Origin: Sepiola atlantica
Lineage: Eukaryota > Mollusca > Cephalopoda > Sepiida > Sepiolidae
Reading direction: 5' to 3'
Assembly (NCBI GenBank): GCA_963556195.1
Contig: OY744521.1
Location: 133,497,788-133,561,787, forward strand
DNA length: 64,000 nucleotides
Below the pieces are notes generated by a model that searched no databases, was not told where the DNA came from, and was given only the letters and a program-made list of their open reading frames with translations. The translations under genes and the position numbers were made by a program. Positions 11,859-21,885 of the stretch are shown here, in pieces (the first letter of the stretch is position 1; every line of letters begins with the position of its first letter).

Positions 11859-12171
11859 TTCCGGTTTTGTTTAATTTATCCTTTGGATATCCTCAATCCA
11901 CTCGGCTTCTTGATTGTGTGTGACTTCACTTTCATAAAGAGATCTCAAATATTTTTCAGATCATCCTTATCAGGAGGTTGTTCGACAGTTACATTGTCTC
12001 TTGCAAGGTTTCTTGTAGCATATCCTTGTATTTGTTTTGAACTGTTTATTTTGGATCTGGGAGTCCTTTTTCTGCTTCCTGGTACTTAATTCTTTTGGCA
12101 AGTGCTGGTATCTTGTCTTCCAGCTCCCTGGCAAGATTGTTTAATCCCTTCATGTTGGTGTGGTATTTGTT

Positions 12172-13164
12172 TTAGAGTCTGCTTATTATGTTTTTCAAGC
12201 GACCCTGTTTTATATGAGCTGCGAGGAACTGCCTGATTTGGCTAAGCTCCTTCCTATACATATTCATTTGTCTTTGCAGCTTAACCTTCAATGCAGGTGT
12301 ACTCCTCGATGTTCTTGGTTTTGTTTGGTTCTGGCATATTTTTGGAAATGTTTGTCTTTCAACAAATAGCCCAGCCGCATATGTCACATTATTGAGTTAT
12401 GTGAGGGGTATGGAGGCCGATACTATCCTCTTAAGGGCAGTGTTGACTTTATTTATCAGAGCCTTGGTTTTTTTGTATGCTTGGATTTTTGACAGTTGTC
12501 TTCTATCCTCTAGCCTAATATTTCTCACTCCCTCAATAGTATTACTGAGGCCTTCCTCTATTTTTAATTGGTCATCATCCAGTTCCTCTGATGGTGGTAA
12601 AGGTGGTGGCAGTCTAGGTGACCATGGTGCCGTTGAATGTAATGTTTCTGGTTAGGTTGCTGGTGAGAGCTGTCGTCCTGGTGTCATTTCTGCTTTTAGT
12701 GTCAATTGATTTGTGTGTGTCTTTGGTGATATTGGTGACAAAAGAGAATTGGAAAGTGTGTTTTCAAGTGGAGATTGTGGCATAGAGTATATTGGTGTGG
12801 AGTACTGTGATTGTTGCTGTGGGTGTATTAATATTGTTGTGAACATATTCGTGTGTTTGAGGATGTATTGTTATTTCTTTTGGGTGATTGCTAACATTAT
12901 GGGTTTTAAAATAGGGTTATTGTTGTGTATTATTAGTTCTGCGACTTGTGTTTTCATAGCGTCAAGCTCCGCTGAACTAGAATTCTCGTTGTAGGCAATT
13001 GTATCTTTGTGAGTTAAGTGTTTTTGCGGGGAGTTTTTGTTTTGCTGGATTGAAATGGAAGAAGATTTCTCTCCATGATTTGGAGATTTCATTCTTCTTC
13101 TTATATTTCGTTTTTGGCATACTCCATCGACCATACAAGAGCCCACTTTTCCTCTTTCGTCCAC
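12172..13164 (-). pseudogene. R2/R4-type LINE ORF, linker region
   Basis: Broken frames at 12,871-13,164, 12,652-12,846 and 12,172-12,387 give polar, Ser/Pro/Gln/Asn-rich sequence, then a basic helical segment (TPALKVKLQRQMNMYRKELS). They sit between the Myb-like region and the reverse transcriptase, as expected for the poorly conserved linker of this LINE group. At least two frame changes separate them. Confidence 0.55.
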
Positions 13165-13208
13165 TTTTTCTCCTGTCTCTGTAGAGAGTGTTCCTCTTGG
13201 ATTGGGAA

Positions 13209-13690
13209 TTAGTCTTTTTCTGCCTCTTTTAAGGCTTCAGTTTTTATAGTTGCTATTTTGTCAGGTGATAGATATTTGTCTATTGGTGAAATTTTTGAAA
13301 GTATCTTTGGAATTGGTGTATTCTTTCTATGTTCAGGGAGGGCCGATTCCTTAATTTTCTCCGTTAGAATTTCCTTAGAACTCTTAATCCACTTTTCGAA
13401 CATTGAGTAGTGGTAGTAATGAAGTAATACCTGCTTTTCTGCAACTGACCACTTCTGGGATTTTAGTCCCCTTGTGTTTCTAGTTTTGGTCGTTACATAT
13501 GATGGTAGCTGGGGGCCAGGCCCTTTATCTAGGCTTGGTGACTGCCTATGCTTGTCCTCTGACATATCAGTTGTGAAAATGTCAGATAAAGAAAAGTTTA
13601 CACCTTCACATACCTCTTCCCGCCTAGTGAGGTGCCCTTTTCATCCTGAGCGACGACCTGCCAGTATGTATTGTTTGGTTTAGTCATTTT
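13209..13690 (-). pseudogene. R2/R4-type LINE ORF, N-terminal Myb-like region
   Basis: The frame at 13,209-13,565 contains a tryptophan-led, Myb/SANT-like motif (QKWSVAEKQVLLHYYHY) and then a lysine-rich stretch. R2-group proteins carry zinc-finger and Myb motifs here for target DNA recognition. Further upstream (13,566-13,690) another frame starts MTKPNNTYWQVVAQDEKG. I could not find an intact C2H2 finger, so if one was present it has decayed. The frame is broken between the two pieces. Confidence 0.6.
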
Positions 13691-13866
13691 TTAAATATTT
13701 ATTCCTCATTGTCCACGGCTTTTTATTCATTATTAAAAGCTGCCTTCAAGAGAGGGGGTTAGCTAATCAATAGTGTTAAGCGGCGGGCCGGAATTTTGCT
13801 GTTTTAAAATTCATTTGAGTATCGTCTTCAGAAAGGGGGCGGCAAACAATATTTTAAATAAATATT

Positions 13867-13867
<1 letters not shown>
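13691..13867. other. LINE 5' flank, boundary unclear
   Basis: Includes GCGGCGGGCCGGAATTTTGC and GTCTTCAGAAAGGGGGCGGC. It could be the 5' UTR of the minus-strand LINE or older flanking DNA. Confidence 0.4.
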
Positions 13868-13952
<85 letters not shown>

Positions 13953-13980
13953 CGTGTGTGCGTGTGTGTGTGTGTGTGTG
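13868..13980. repeat. (TA)n then (TG)n microsatellite
   Basis: TA run to about 13,936 followed by TG/CG dinucleotides to 13,980. Confidence 0.97.
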
Positions 13981-14067
13981 AAAATGAGGGAAGCTACCAA
14001 CATTTGTAAAAAATTGTTCTTTATCTTTATTTATTTATTTTTTTATAATTTTATAATTTAATAACGC

Positions 14068-14093
14068 GTTTCGAGCCTGGTGCACTATCTTCA
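14068..14093 (-). ncRNA. Hammerhead-ribozyme-like core (Penelope-type tail)
   Basis: On the minus strand TGAAGA is followed by a short partly pairing segment and then CGAAACG. The two blocks correspond to the catalytic CUGANGA and GAAA boxes of hammerhead ribozymes, which are documented in the repeats of Penelope-like elements. The first C of CUGANGA is U here and helix II is weak, so the motif is decayed. It lies downstream, on the same strand, of the GIY-YIG remnant at 15,220-15,571. Stems I and III were not resolved, so cleavage activity is not claimed. Confidence 0.35.
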
Positions 14094-14457
14094 TATGCGT
14101 GAATCCATTTGAAGAAATGTCTATCGATTTTAAAGAGTGTAGTTTCATTTAGAAAGAATGTGTTATTGTTTGGCGTTTCTGCGCATGTGTAGGTATGCGG
14201 GGGTGTATGTGTTTTTATATATTTATATTTTTATTTTCATTTTTAACCTTTTACTTCCCTGGGTCAAATACGTGTGTTTTTTTTAAGTACGTGTAAGTCT
14301 GACCTTTATTTCATCGGTCATCTTTATTTCTTGAAGTGTTTCCGGGGTTTCTTTTGAAAAGTATTATTTTGTATGGACTTGACGCCGTAGTGTATGTTGT
14401 TGTTTGTGTGTGTGTGCTTGCGGTTAGTGTTTAATCTTGTACATAGGTGTGCGACAC

Positions 14458-14479
14458 ACACACCTACACACATACACAT

Positions 14480-14540
<61 letters not shown>

Positions 14541-14556
14541 CATACACATATGTGTG
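14458..14556. repeat. (CA)n/(TA)n microsatellite
   Basis: CA-rich run to about 14,495, then TA to about 14,535, then mixed TA/CA. Confidence 0.95.
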
Positions 14557-14589
14557 TGTGTTTATACATATACATAGGTATATGGGTAG

Positions 14590-14858
14590 TTAGATAGATA
14601 GAAAGGTGGATATATAGATCGTTAAGTAGGTAGAGGATGAGTGGTAATATAAATAGATGTATAGAAAGATGCCATATAGATAGATCTATAGAAATATAAG
14701 TAGATAGGTATATAGATAAATAGATAGACATATCAATAAGACGACATATAGATATATAGAAAAGTAGATAGAAGGATAGCAGATGTATAGGTAAATAGGT
14801 AGATAGTTAGATAGATAGATAAATAGGTAAATAAGTAGATAGATACGTAAATAGATGT

Positions 14859-14926
<68 letters not shown>

Positions 14927-15000
14927 AAAAGGTAGATGGGGAGATAGATGGGTAGGTAGATAGATAAATAGAAACATGGATGGAAAGACAGGCAGATATA
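14590..15000. repeat. (GATA)n array
   Basis: Degenerate TAGA/GATA tetranucleotide repeat about 400 bp long with a pure AGAT core at about 14,860-14,925. Frames reading YLSIYLSI... across it are compositional artefacts. Confidence 0.97.
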
Positions 15001-15219
15001 TAGATGTGTATGTGTACCCACATCCATGTTTGTATGCATACATGCGTACACATACACACACACGCGTGTCGCCCTTACATTCTATGCATGTTGGTGCCTA
15101 CACGAAGATGCGTATATGTGATTGCGTGCGTATATACATGGGCTACCGTCCATATATGTGTACACCCCTGTTCTTATATCTATGGCGATGTGTGTGGTCT
15201 ATATTGGGTGTTGTTTGAG
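15001..15219. other. Unassigned low-complexity flank
   Basis: TG/CA-rich sequence between the GATA array and the GIY-YIG remnant. On the minus strand it would be that element's 3' untranslated region, but nothing in it is diagnostic. Confidence 0.4.
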
Positions 15220-15571
15220 TTACGATCTGTTTAATGCTGGGTTGAATTTAAATATGATTGTATCTGTATGTGTCATCTTATATTGAGAAGATGGCATTAT
15301 TTTAAATTTTACTCCGCTGCATGAGTGCACTTGTTACGAAACGACTCATTTACGGTTGTCTTAGATTTTAATGTTATTTTTTTATGTAAAGAAACTCAAT
15401 TATTACATATTTTGTTGCCCGTGTGTAATATCCGTTGCATGTAATATATTCTAGTACATAATCAATGTTTTGAGAGATGCTGTTTAAGGTATTTTTAATT
15501 GTGAATGTGTGAGTTGGGTTTTTTAATGTGTATGAGTTCCCCTCTATTATTATATAACACATCCCACACAT
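15220..15571 (-). pseudogene. Divergent retroelement C-terminus with GIY-YIG endonuclease fold
   Basis: On the minus strand CGMCYIIIEGNSYTLKN is followed by FTIKNTLNSISQNIDYVLEY and ITCNGYYTRA. Cys-x2-Cys, an IDYV block standing for 'GIY' and a YYTRA block standing for 'YIG' are in the order found in C-terminal GIY-YIG nucleases of Penelope-like and related retroelements. Another frame continues to the stop at 15,220-15,222 with SNIKI-like and VHSCSGVKFKIMPSSQY words, then FKFNPALNRS. At least one frameshift and several stops separate the halves, so the copy is dead. I believe it belongs to the same divergent family as the RT relic at 23,955-24,870, but that link is from memory. Confidence 0.6.
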
Positions 15572-15714
15572 TTGCTGGTTGCATGTTATGACTCCTGTAT
15601 TGTTTGTTGTTTAGAAATGGATAAAATTCAAATTAGCTTACGGTTTGTTTTATATGATTTCCTTTGTTTTAAACATGTTGTGTGTATATATATATACATA
15701 TATTTATGTATATT
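15572..15714. other. Possible upstream part of the GIY-YIG relic
   Basis: No frame on the minus strand continues recognisably upstream of 15,571. The sequence runs into a TA array. Confidence 0.35.
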
Positions 15715-15777
<63 letters not shown>

Positions 15778-15790
15778 ATACATATATATG
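15715..15790. repeat. (TA)n microsatellite
   Basis: TA run with a short TG interruption, directly abutting the solo LTR. Confidence 0.95.
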
Positions 15791-16008
15791 TGTTGTAAAG
15801 TAGTCCAACAATAAAAAAAGAAGTCAAGTCGAGGTTAGGTAAATATAACAAGTGTATAAACAAAAAAGGTACAAAGGCAAGGAAACTGACTTGCACTCGG
15901 CTACATAGTTACAATACTGTCCTTTTTTCTCCCCGCTGATTGTCTAAACGCACTATTTACAGTGAGAACCAGTGTAGTTTCTCTTCTGTTAGAACAGCCG
16001 GTGTAACA
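15791..16008 (-). repeat. Diverged solo LTR, same family as 29,353-30,351
   Basis: The reverse complement begins TGTTACACCGGCTGTTCTAA and ends with a TTTACAACA terminus, following the order of the LTRs at 29,353 and 30,153. Shared blocks include GAGAAACTACAC, GGTT-TCACT-TAAATAGTGCG, TACACTTGTTA and CCTCGACTTGACTTCTTT. It is 218 bp against 199 bp, with insertions and many substitutions, so it is much older. No internal region or partner LTR flanks it and no clear target duplication is seen, so I call it a solo LTR left by recombination. Confidence 0.8.
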
Positions 16009-16010
16009 AC

Positions 16011-16735
16011 ACGTATATATATATTTGTATATAGGTATGTGTATACATTTGTATATATGTACATATAGACATATATATGTATATATATATGTATATATAA
16101 ATATACATGTATATATACATATATATGTATATATGTATATATATATGAATATATGAATATATATATATATATACATATCAATATATAAATATATGTATAT
16201 ATAGGCGTATGCATACATATACATATGTATATATATGCAAATGTATATATACATATGCATATACACATCTATATATATACATATATGTATATATATGCAT
16301 ATATATGTATATATGTATATATGTGTATACATAGATAAGTATATATATATGTGTGTATATATGCATATATATGTATACATATATAATATATATATGTATG
16401 TATATATATATACACATAAAGGTATATATATATGTATATATACATAAAAGTATATATATATGTATATACATATGTATACATATATAAGTATATATAGGTA
16501 TATATGTATATATATATGTATACATATACAAGTATACATACACGTATATATGTATATATATATGTATACAAGTATTTTAATGGATATCGATATGTTTATA
16601 TATATATATGAATAGATATGTATATATGTATATATATATATATATGTGTGCATATGTTTATATAGATATATGCATATATATGTAGATATGTATACTTATA
16701 TTTATATATGTATATACATATATGTATATATGTAT
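16011..16735. repeat. Long TA-derived array
   Basis: About 720 bp of TATATG/TATACA/TATATA words. The 250-codon open frame across it (minus) is low complexity (Tyr/Ile/Cys/His) and also runs through the LTR, so it is not a gene. Confidence 0.97.
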
Positions 16736-16849
16736 AATAATCAACCATATAATTGGGAAATTTATTATTAATTAGGACTTGCTTTGTGTTTTTTAATTCA
16801 TTAAAATAGTGAACAAATAAAATTAATGATTTGAAATTTAGATAATCGT

Positions 16850-17388
16850 ACTAATAATAAGCTAAATAATTCCCACTACATAAATCTATTCTATTGTAAC
16901 CAAATGCATCAAAACTTTAAAATATAATACATCGCTATATATCCCCTACCAATTCTGAAGATAAAATACGATTTATCATTTATTATAAAAAAATAAAAAC
17001 AGCAAACCATATTGTTAAAAATAAAACTTCTCGAACCCAAAATATATTAGGAAGAACCAATGTAATATATCAGTTGAAATGCCCTATGAGAGAATGTATC
17101 TCCGACAACAATAAAAAAAAACTAATTCTTACATAGGTTTCACTTCCACAACACTATACTGAAGACTACATCTCTCCGACACTAGCTCTATATGCCAACA
17201 CAGAAAAAACATAATTGTACCCCCTCCCAATATAGAAATATCTTTGTTAACAATACCAAAATAATACACCATGATACCAATATCAAAAAATTAAAAATAC
17301 TCGAAGCCCTATACATAAAAACTAAACATCCCACAATTAATAATGTCAATTATGAAACTAGCCGTAACATTTTAAAGTGTCTAGCATG
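16850..17388 (+). pseudogene. Penelope-like element, C-terminal GIY-YIG endonuclease
   Basis: The plus strand, across frameshifts, reads INLFYCNQMHQNFKI near 16,885, then NHIVKNKTSRTQNILGRTNV, IYQLKCPMREC, SYIGFTSTTLYRRLHL (about 17,140) and NIFVNNTKIIHHDTNIKKLK, then ILEALYIKTKHPTINN. It ends in the frame 17,192-17,389. This is the GIY-YIG nuclease at the C-terminus of Penelope-like retroelements: 'VIYQLKCP' is the GIY strand, 'YIG' is intact, and ILEALxIK carries the catalytic Glu. A Cys pair (C..C) in the insert is typical of animal Penelope-like elements. The reverse transcriptase is missing upstream, where a TA array begins, so the copy is 5'-truncated and carries stops. Confidence 0.8.
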
Positions 17389-17825
17389 ATAATTAACATT
17401 CCCAAATTCTTAGTTATTAGGTAGTTATGCGTTTGAATTGTATGCACTTTATTTAACGTCATCAATTTCTTAACGGTTTAAACAGTCACACTTTTAAATC
17501 TCCCATATGTGTAGAACGCCATCACGCTCTCGTGTACATTTCAACTTCACATACACTTTTTACAGTTATAAACTACTTGCCGTTATAATTCGAAAATGCG
17601 CACAACAATAAAGTAATAATTTGTAAAGACACTAAAACTAATACCGCCTGAAGATGATTTGACGATTCAAATCGAAAGTACTTGCAAAATAGAATGGAAA
17701 AAGAAACCCATGGATCATATTTATATCAATTTGACCGAAACATTAGATGGACAATTCGGAAAATTGAAAAAATAAAAAAGTCGCATCCAACCAAAACCAC
17801 TCCGTGTTATTTAATACTGTTTGTC
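17389..17825 (+). mobile_element. 3' untranslated region of the Penelope-like element
   Basis: AT-rich DNA downstream of the GIY-YIG stop, running to the next TA array at 17,826. Its segment 17,630-17,700 matches a second locus at 51,580-51,660 (AAATCGAAAGTACT and flanking words), so it is an element tail and not unique sequence. It contains a hammerhead-like core. Confidence 0.65.
17648..17677 (+). ncRNA. Hammerhead-ribozyme-like core
   Basis: CTGAAGA (17,648-17,654) matches the CUGANGA box. GATTTGA (17,656-17,662) and TCAAATC (17,667-17,673) form a perfect 7-bp helix II closed by the tetraloop CGAT, and GAAA (17,674-17,677) follows directly. This box-helix-box order is the hammerhead catalytic core. 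Hammerheads are known in Penelope-like elements, and this core lies about 260 bp after the GIY-YIG stop on the same strand. Stems I and III and the cleavage site were not found by eye, so it may be a degenerate or dimer-dependent ribozyme, or only a vestige. Confidence 0.55.
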
Positions 17826-17852
17826 TAAATATATATAGATGCATATATGTAG

Positions 17853-17914
<62 letters not shown>

Positions 17915-18330
17915 TTAGAAATATATATATCTACCTAGAAATATGTATATATGTACATATACAAGTATGCACGTATATATATATATATGTGTGTGTGTAT
18001 ATACACATAAATGTATACGTATATATGCATATATATGTATACAAACACAGATACATGTGTATATATATATATGTATGTATATATATATATGCAAATAAAA
18101 ATAAATATTGATATATACGTTTAAGTATGTATAAGCATATGTATATATAAAGATGTATTTATGTAAATATACTTATATATATATATGTATACATATATAC
18201 ATATATATGTATATATATATACATATATATATACTTCTATATGCATATATATACTTATATATATGAACACATATATAGATATATAAATATATATATATAT
18301 ACATATATACATATATATATATATCTTCTA
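17826..18330. repeat. TA-derived array
   Basis: TA runs with TATATG and TACATA interruptions. No coding content. Confidence 0.96.
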
Positions 18331-18352
18331 TATTCAATTGAATGTCTGTATG

Positions 18353-18354
18353 TT

Positions 18355-18385
<31 letters not shown>

Positions 18386-18395
18386 TTGTGTGTGC
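18353..18395. repeat. (GT)n microsatellite
   Basis: TGTGTG with TTTG interruptions. Confidence 0.95.
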
Positions 18396-18569
18396 CCTAT
18401 AGAAAAAAATGTTAGAGAATATAGATACAATATAACAGTGTATTCTTATGTAAAATACACAGAACGTATAATGTTATTGATTCATCCGGACAGAAGTTAT
18501 GGGATGACCTGATACAACCGGACACAATTTAGGGCAAGACCTGGTAAATCCGGCAAGGGATTATGGGAC

Positions 18570-18669
18570 AGGTGCGGATGTGATTGAGCAACCCTTGTTT
18601 ATAACATTATAGAAAAGCTACATTAAGAGTGTGTAGTGAAACAAGGGTTGCTTAATCGCATCCGCACCT
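18570..18669. repeat. 31-bp inverted repeat with 38-bp spacer
   Basis: Left arm 18,570-18,600 starts AGGTGCGGATGTGATTGAGC. Right arm 18,639-18,669 is its reverse complement with two mismatches. The spacer is 38 bp. The flanks contain repeated CCGG-type words (ATCCGGACA, AACCGGACA, ATCCGGCA). It could be the ends of a small foldback element or a stem in a transcript. Confidence 0.85.
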
Positions 18670-18731
18670 AGCCACCGGTAAGAGTTATTTCAGTAGTGCT
18701 CAGGAAGCTTCCTTGATTTTCAAACGAAGGG

Positions 18732-18810
18732 TGGTGCTTCTTAAGTATAACGGTCCGAAGAAATATTGGTGCTTCTAAAGTTAAACAGTCCCAAGAAATA
18801 TTGGTGTTTC
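18732..18810. repeat. 35-bp tandem repeat, just over two units
   Basis: Units beginning TGGTGCTTCT occur at 18,732, 18,767 and (TGGTGTTTC, partial) 18,802, each followed by a CC-AAGAAATAT block. They lie immediately upstream of the large minisatellite. Confidence 0.8.
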
Positions 18811-20180
18811 GGGCCAAATTTTTTTTTTCCTTGAAATTAAAATGTTTCTCAGGGTTGTGGAAGAGTGAAAAAATGTTGGCGGTGGGGGGGGCTGGAGAGA
18901 TTAGGGGGTCGGGGAAAATTTTAGGGGTCAGGCCAAATTTCTTAAGGGTCGGGCCAAATTTTTTTATTTATTTATTTTTTAACTTAAAATATTTCTCAGG
19001 GTTGTGGGAGAGTGAAAAACAAGTTGGGGGGGGGAGGGGCTTGAAGGATTAGGGGGGTGGGAAATATTTACAGATCAGGCCAAATTTTTTAGGGGTAGGG
19101 CCCAATTTTTTTTTTTTTTTTTAACTTAAAATATTTCTCACGGTTGTGGGAGAGTGAAAAAATGTTAGAGGGTGGGGCTGGAGAGATTAGGGGGTCGGGG
19201 AAAATTTTAGGAGTCAGACCAAATTTTTTAGGGGTCGGGGCAAATTTTTTTTTTAATTTATTGAACTCAAAATATTTCTCAGGGTTGTGGGAGAATGAAC
19301 AAAAGTTGGGGGGCAGCAAGGATTAGGGGGTCGGGGAAAATTTTAGGTGTCAGGCAAAATATTTTAGGGGTCGGGCCAAATTTTTTTTTTTAATTTTTTT
19401 AACTTAAAATATTTCTCAGGGTTGTGGGAGGGTGAAAAAAGTTAGGGTGGGGGGCTGGAGAGATTAGGGGGTCGGGGAAAATTTTAGGGCTCAGACCAAA
19501 TTTTTGGGGGTCGGGCCAAATTTTTTTTTTTTACTTAAAATATTTCCTAGGGTTGTGGGAGAGTGAAAAAAATGTTGGGCGGGGGCTGCATAGATTAGGG
19601 GGTCGGGTTATATTTTAGGGTTCAGGCCAAAATTTTTACGGGTCAGGACAAATTTTTATTTTATTTATATTTTTAACTTAAAATATTTCTCAGGGTTGTG
19701 GGAGAGTGAAAAAAATGTTGTGAGGGGGCTGGAGAGATTAGAGAGTCGGAGAAAATTTAAGGGATCAGGCCGAACTTTTTAGGGGTCAGGCCGAATTTTT
19801 TTTTTTTTTGTTTTGAACTCAAAATATTTCTCAGGGTTGGGGAAGAGTTAAAAATTAGGGGGGAGGGAGGCTGGAGAGATTGAGAAGGGTGGGAAAATTT
19901 TAGGGGCTAGGTCGAACTTTTTAGGGATCAGGCCAATTTTTTTTTTTTTTTTTCGTTTTGAACTCAAAATATTTCTAAGGGTTTGGGGAGAGTGGAAAAT
20001 TTGTTGGGAGGGGGGCTGAAGAGATTGAGGGGTCGAGGAAACTTTTAGGGGTCAGGCCGAACTTTTTAGGGGTCAGGCCAAATTTTTTTCTTTTTTCTTT
20101 TGAACTTAAAATATTTTTCAGGGTTGGGGGGAGTGAAAAAAAGTTGGAATTGTTGGAGAGATTGAGGGGTCAGGGAAAAA
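18811..20180 (+). repeat. Minisatellite, ten units of about 142 bp
   Basis: The anchor ATTTCTCAGGGTTGTGG (or close variants) recurs at about 18,844, 18,991, 19,133, 19,274, 19,411, 19,542, 19,684, 19,826, 19,971 and 20,113, a spacing of 131-147 bp. Each unit carries GGTCGGGGAAAATTTTAGGG, then GGCCAAATTTT words and a T-run of variable length. The last units drift toward GGTTGGGG. The plus strand is G/T-rich and C-poor. Open frames on either strand (for example 18,801-19,052 and 19,089-19,319) are copies of the unit, not genes. Confidence 0.95.
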
Positions 20181-20905
20181 GTGCCTTTATATGTAAAATT
20201 CACAGGGTAAGGTGATAGGAGTATTCCCGAATCTATAAACTTACCCCTTAGGGGTCCATGATGCAGATTTCATCGGGGGGGACTGTTTCCAGTTATTTTT
20301 CATGATATTTTATAGTAATTTTAAAATCCTGAGTCATATTTTGATTTGATTACCTAATAATTTGAAACAACTTTTAATTTTATTTAACGTTTCATAACGC
20401 AAGGGACGCGCCTCTAAATTTTTAATTCTTAGGTATTGTTTTTTAAATAAGCGACAAACGCTGATCAAAGTATTGCTACTATTTTACGAAAGCAAATTAT
20501 AGGAAACTACAACATGGCCGCCAGCGATTAAGTCATTGCATTCAAATTAGATTTTAAAGTCTTGAAAAAATAAATTCATATTTCGGGATCAAAAATACAA
20601 TGCAAGAATAATAAATAACTTTTATTCAAAATGTTTGTTTACATAGCATATTTCTTTAAGAAAATCCAGTTACATAAAATACATATTTAGTAAAAAGGAT
20701 TTACGTGTATTACATTCTTATACGTTGTTAACACATTTAAAACGATAAGAATAATATGGGAAAAAAAGAAAATAGAGGGTTGAAGGAGGGAGGGAAATAA
20801 TGAGGACCAGGGAAAGAAAGACGGCTAAAGAAAGATGAGAGATTGAAGTTTTTATATAAATATGTTACAAACACTCTTTAATTACTACTACTTTTTTTTT
20901 ATCGG
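20181..20905 (+). other. Unassigned sequence upstream of a Helitron-like end
   Basis: AT-rich DNA with a purine-rich patch (about 20,760-20,840). If the Helitron-like 3' end at 20,933 is real, this belongs to the element's interior. I could not find a matching TC-starting 5' end on the plus strand. Confidence 0.4.
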
Positions 20906-20932
20906 CCCGGGCAACGCCGGGTTGCCCTGCTA

Positions 20933-20933
<1 letters not shown>
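20906..20933 (+). mobile_element. Helitron-like 3' terminus
   Basis: GGGCAAC (20,909-20,915) and GTTGCCC (20,921-20,927) form a 7-bp hairpin around GCCGG. An alternative pairing CCCGG/CCGGG overlaps it. The sequence ends TG-CTAG at 20,930-20,933 and is followed directly by T of a TA array. A GC hairpin shortly before a terminal CTAG followed by host T is the classic 3' end of Helitron rolling-circle transposons. The 5' end is unassigned, so the size of the element is unknown. Confidence 0.6.
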
Positions 20934-20997
<64 letters not shown>

Positions 20998-21143
20998 AAC
21001 ATATACATGTGTATATACATATGTATATATACATTTTTATGTATACATTTATATTGATGTATATACATATATGTAAATATATACATTCATATGTGTATAT
21101 ATATATGTGTGCATATACATCTGTATACACGTATGTATATATG

Positions 21144-21177
<34 letters not shown>

Positions 21178-21410
21178 CCATGTATATATACCTGTTTATA
21201 TTTATGTATCAATGTATGAATGTATATATAGGTCTCTATATATGTATATGTGTATATATATGTATATATATACATATGCAGATGTATATATGTATATGTA
21301 TGTATATATAAATATATAAATATTGTTATATATATAAATATATATGTATACATATATACATATATATGTATATATATACATATATACATGTATGCATATA
21401 TATTTATATA

Positions 21411-21441
<31 letters not shown>

Positions 21442-21818
21442 GTATATACACATGTATATTTAGTTAAATACATTCATATATACACACGTTTATATATATA
21501 TATTTATGTATTTATATGTGTATGTATGTATATACATGTATATATATACATTTATATTAAAATGTATGTATATATATATATGTGTATATACATATATATT
21601 GTGTATATATACATGTATATATACTTATGTATATATGTATATATAGATGTGTATATACATGTATATATAAGTATATATTTATATGTGTATGTATATATAT
21701 ACGTATATATATATGCATATATGTCTGTATATGTATATGTAACTATATTGATGTATATGTATTTATCTATGTGTATACATATGTATACATTTGTATATAT
21801 ACATATATATGCATATAC

Positions 21819-21885
<67 letters not shown>

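Larger units (their letters stand above)
9347..13690 (-). mobile_element. R2/R4-type LINE (restriction-like endonuclease), near full length, inactive
   Basis: Read on the minus strand, this 4.3-kb segment contains, in order: a Myb-like DNA-binding region (13.2-13.6 kb); a long polar linker (about 12.2-13.2 kb); reverse transcriptase fingers, palm and thumb (11.9-10.35 kb); a CCHC knuckle (10.1 kb); and a PD-(D/E)xK restriction-like endonuclease (9.95-9.5 kb). The reading frame ends near 9,436, followed by a short 3' tail finishing in about nine A residues at 9,350-9,358. This domain order is diagnostic of the site-specific R2/R4/NeSL group, which nicks a target and primes cDNA from it. Frameshifts, stops and a deletion across motif A of the RT make it non-functional. 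The 5' end is uncertain (13.69-13.86 kb), and no target-site duplication was identified. Confidence 0.85.

Noticed and set aside
14860..14925. CRISPR-like regular repeat
   Set aside because: It is a plain GATA tetranucleotide run without spacers; no CRISPR structure exists anywhere in the window.
15901..16653. 250-codon open frame (minus), and many similar frames at 21-23 kb and 51.8-53.2 kb up to 333 codons
   Set aside because: The residues are almost only Tyr, Ile, Met, Cys, His and Thr, from stop-free readings of TATATG/TATACA repeats on both strands at once.
18801..19326. Open frames of 60-83 codons in the minisatellite
   Set aside because: They repeat with the 142-bp unit and occur on both strands, so they reflect the repeat and not a gene.
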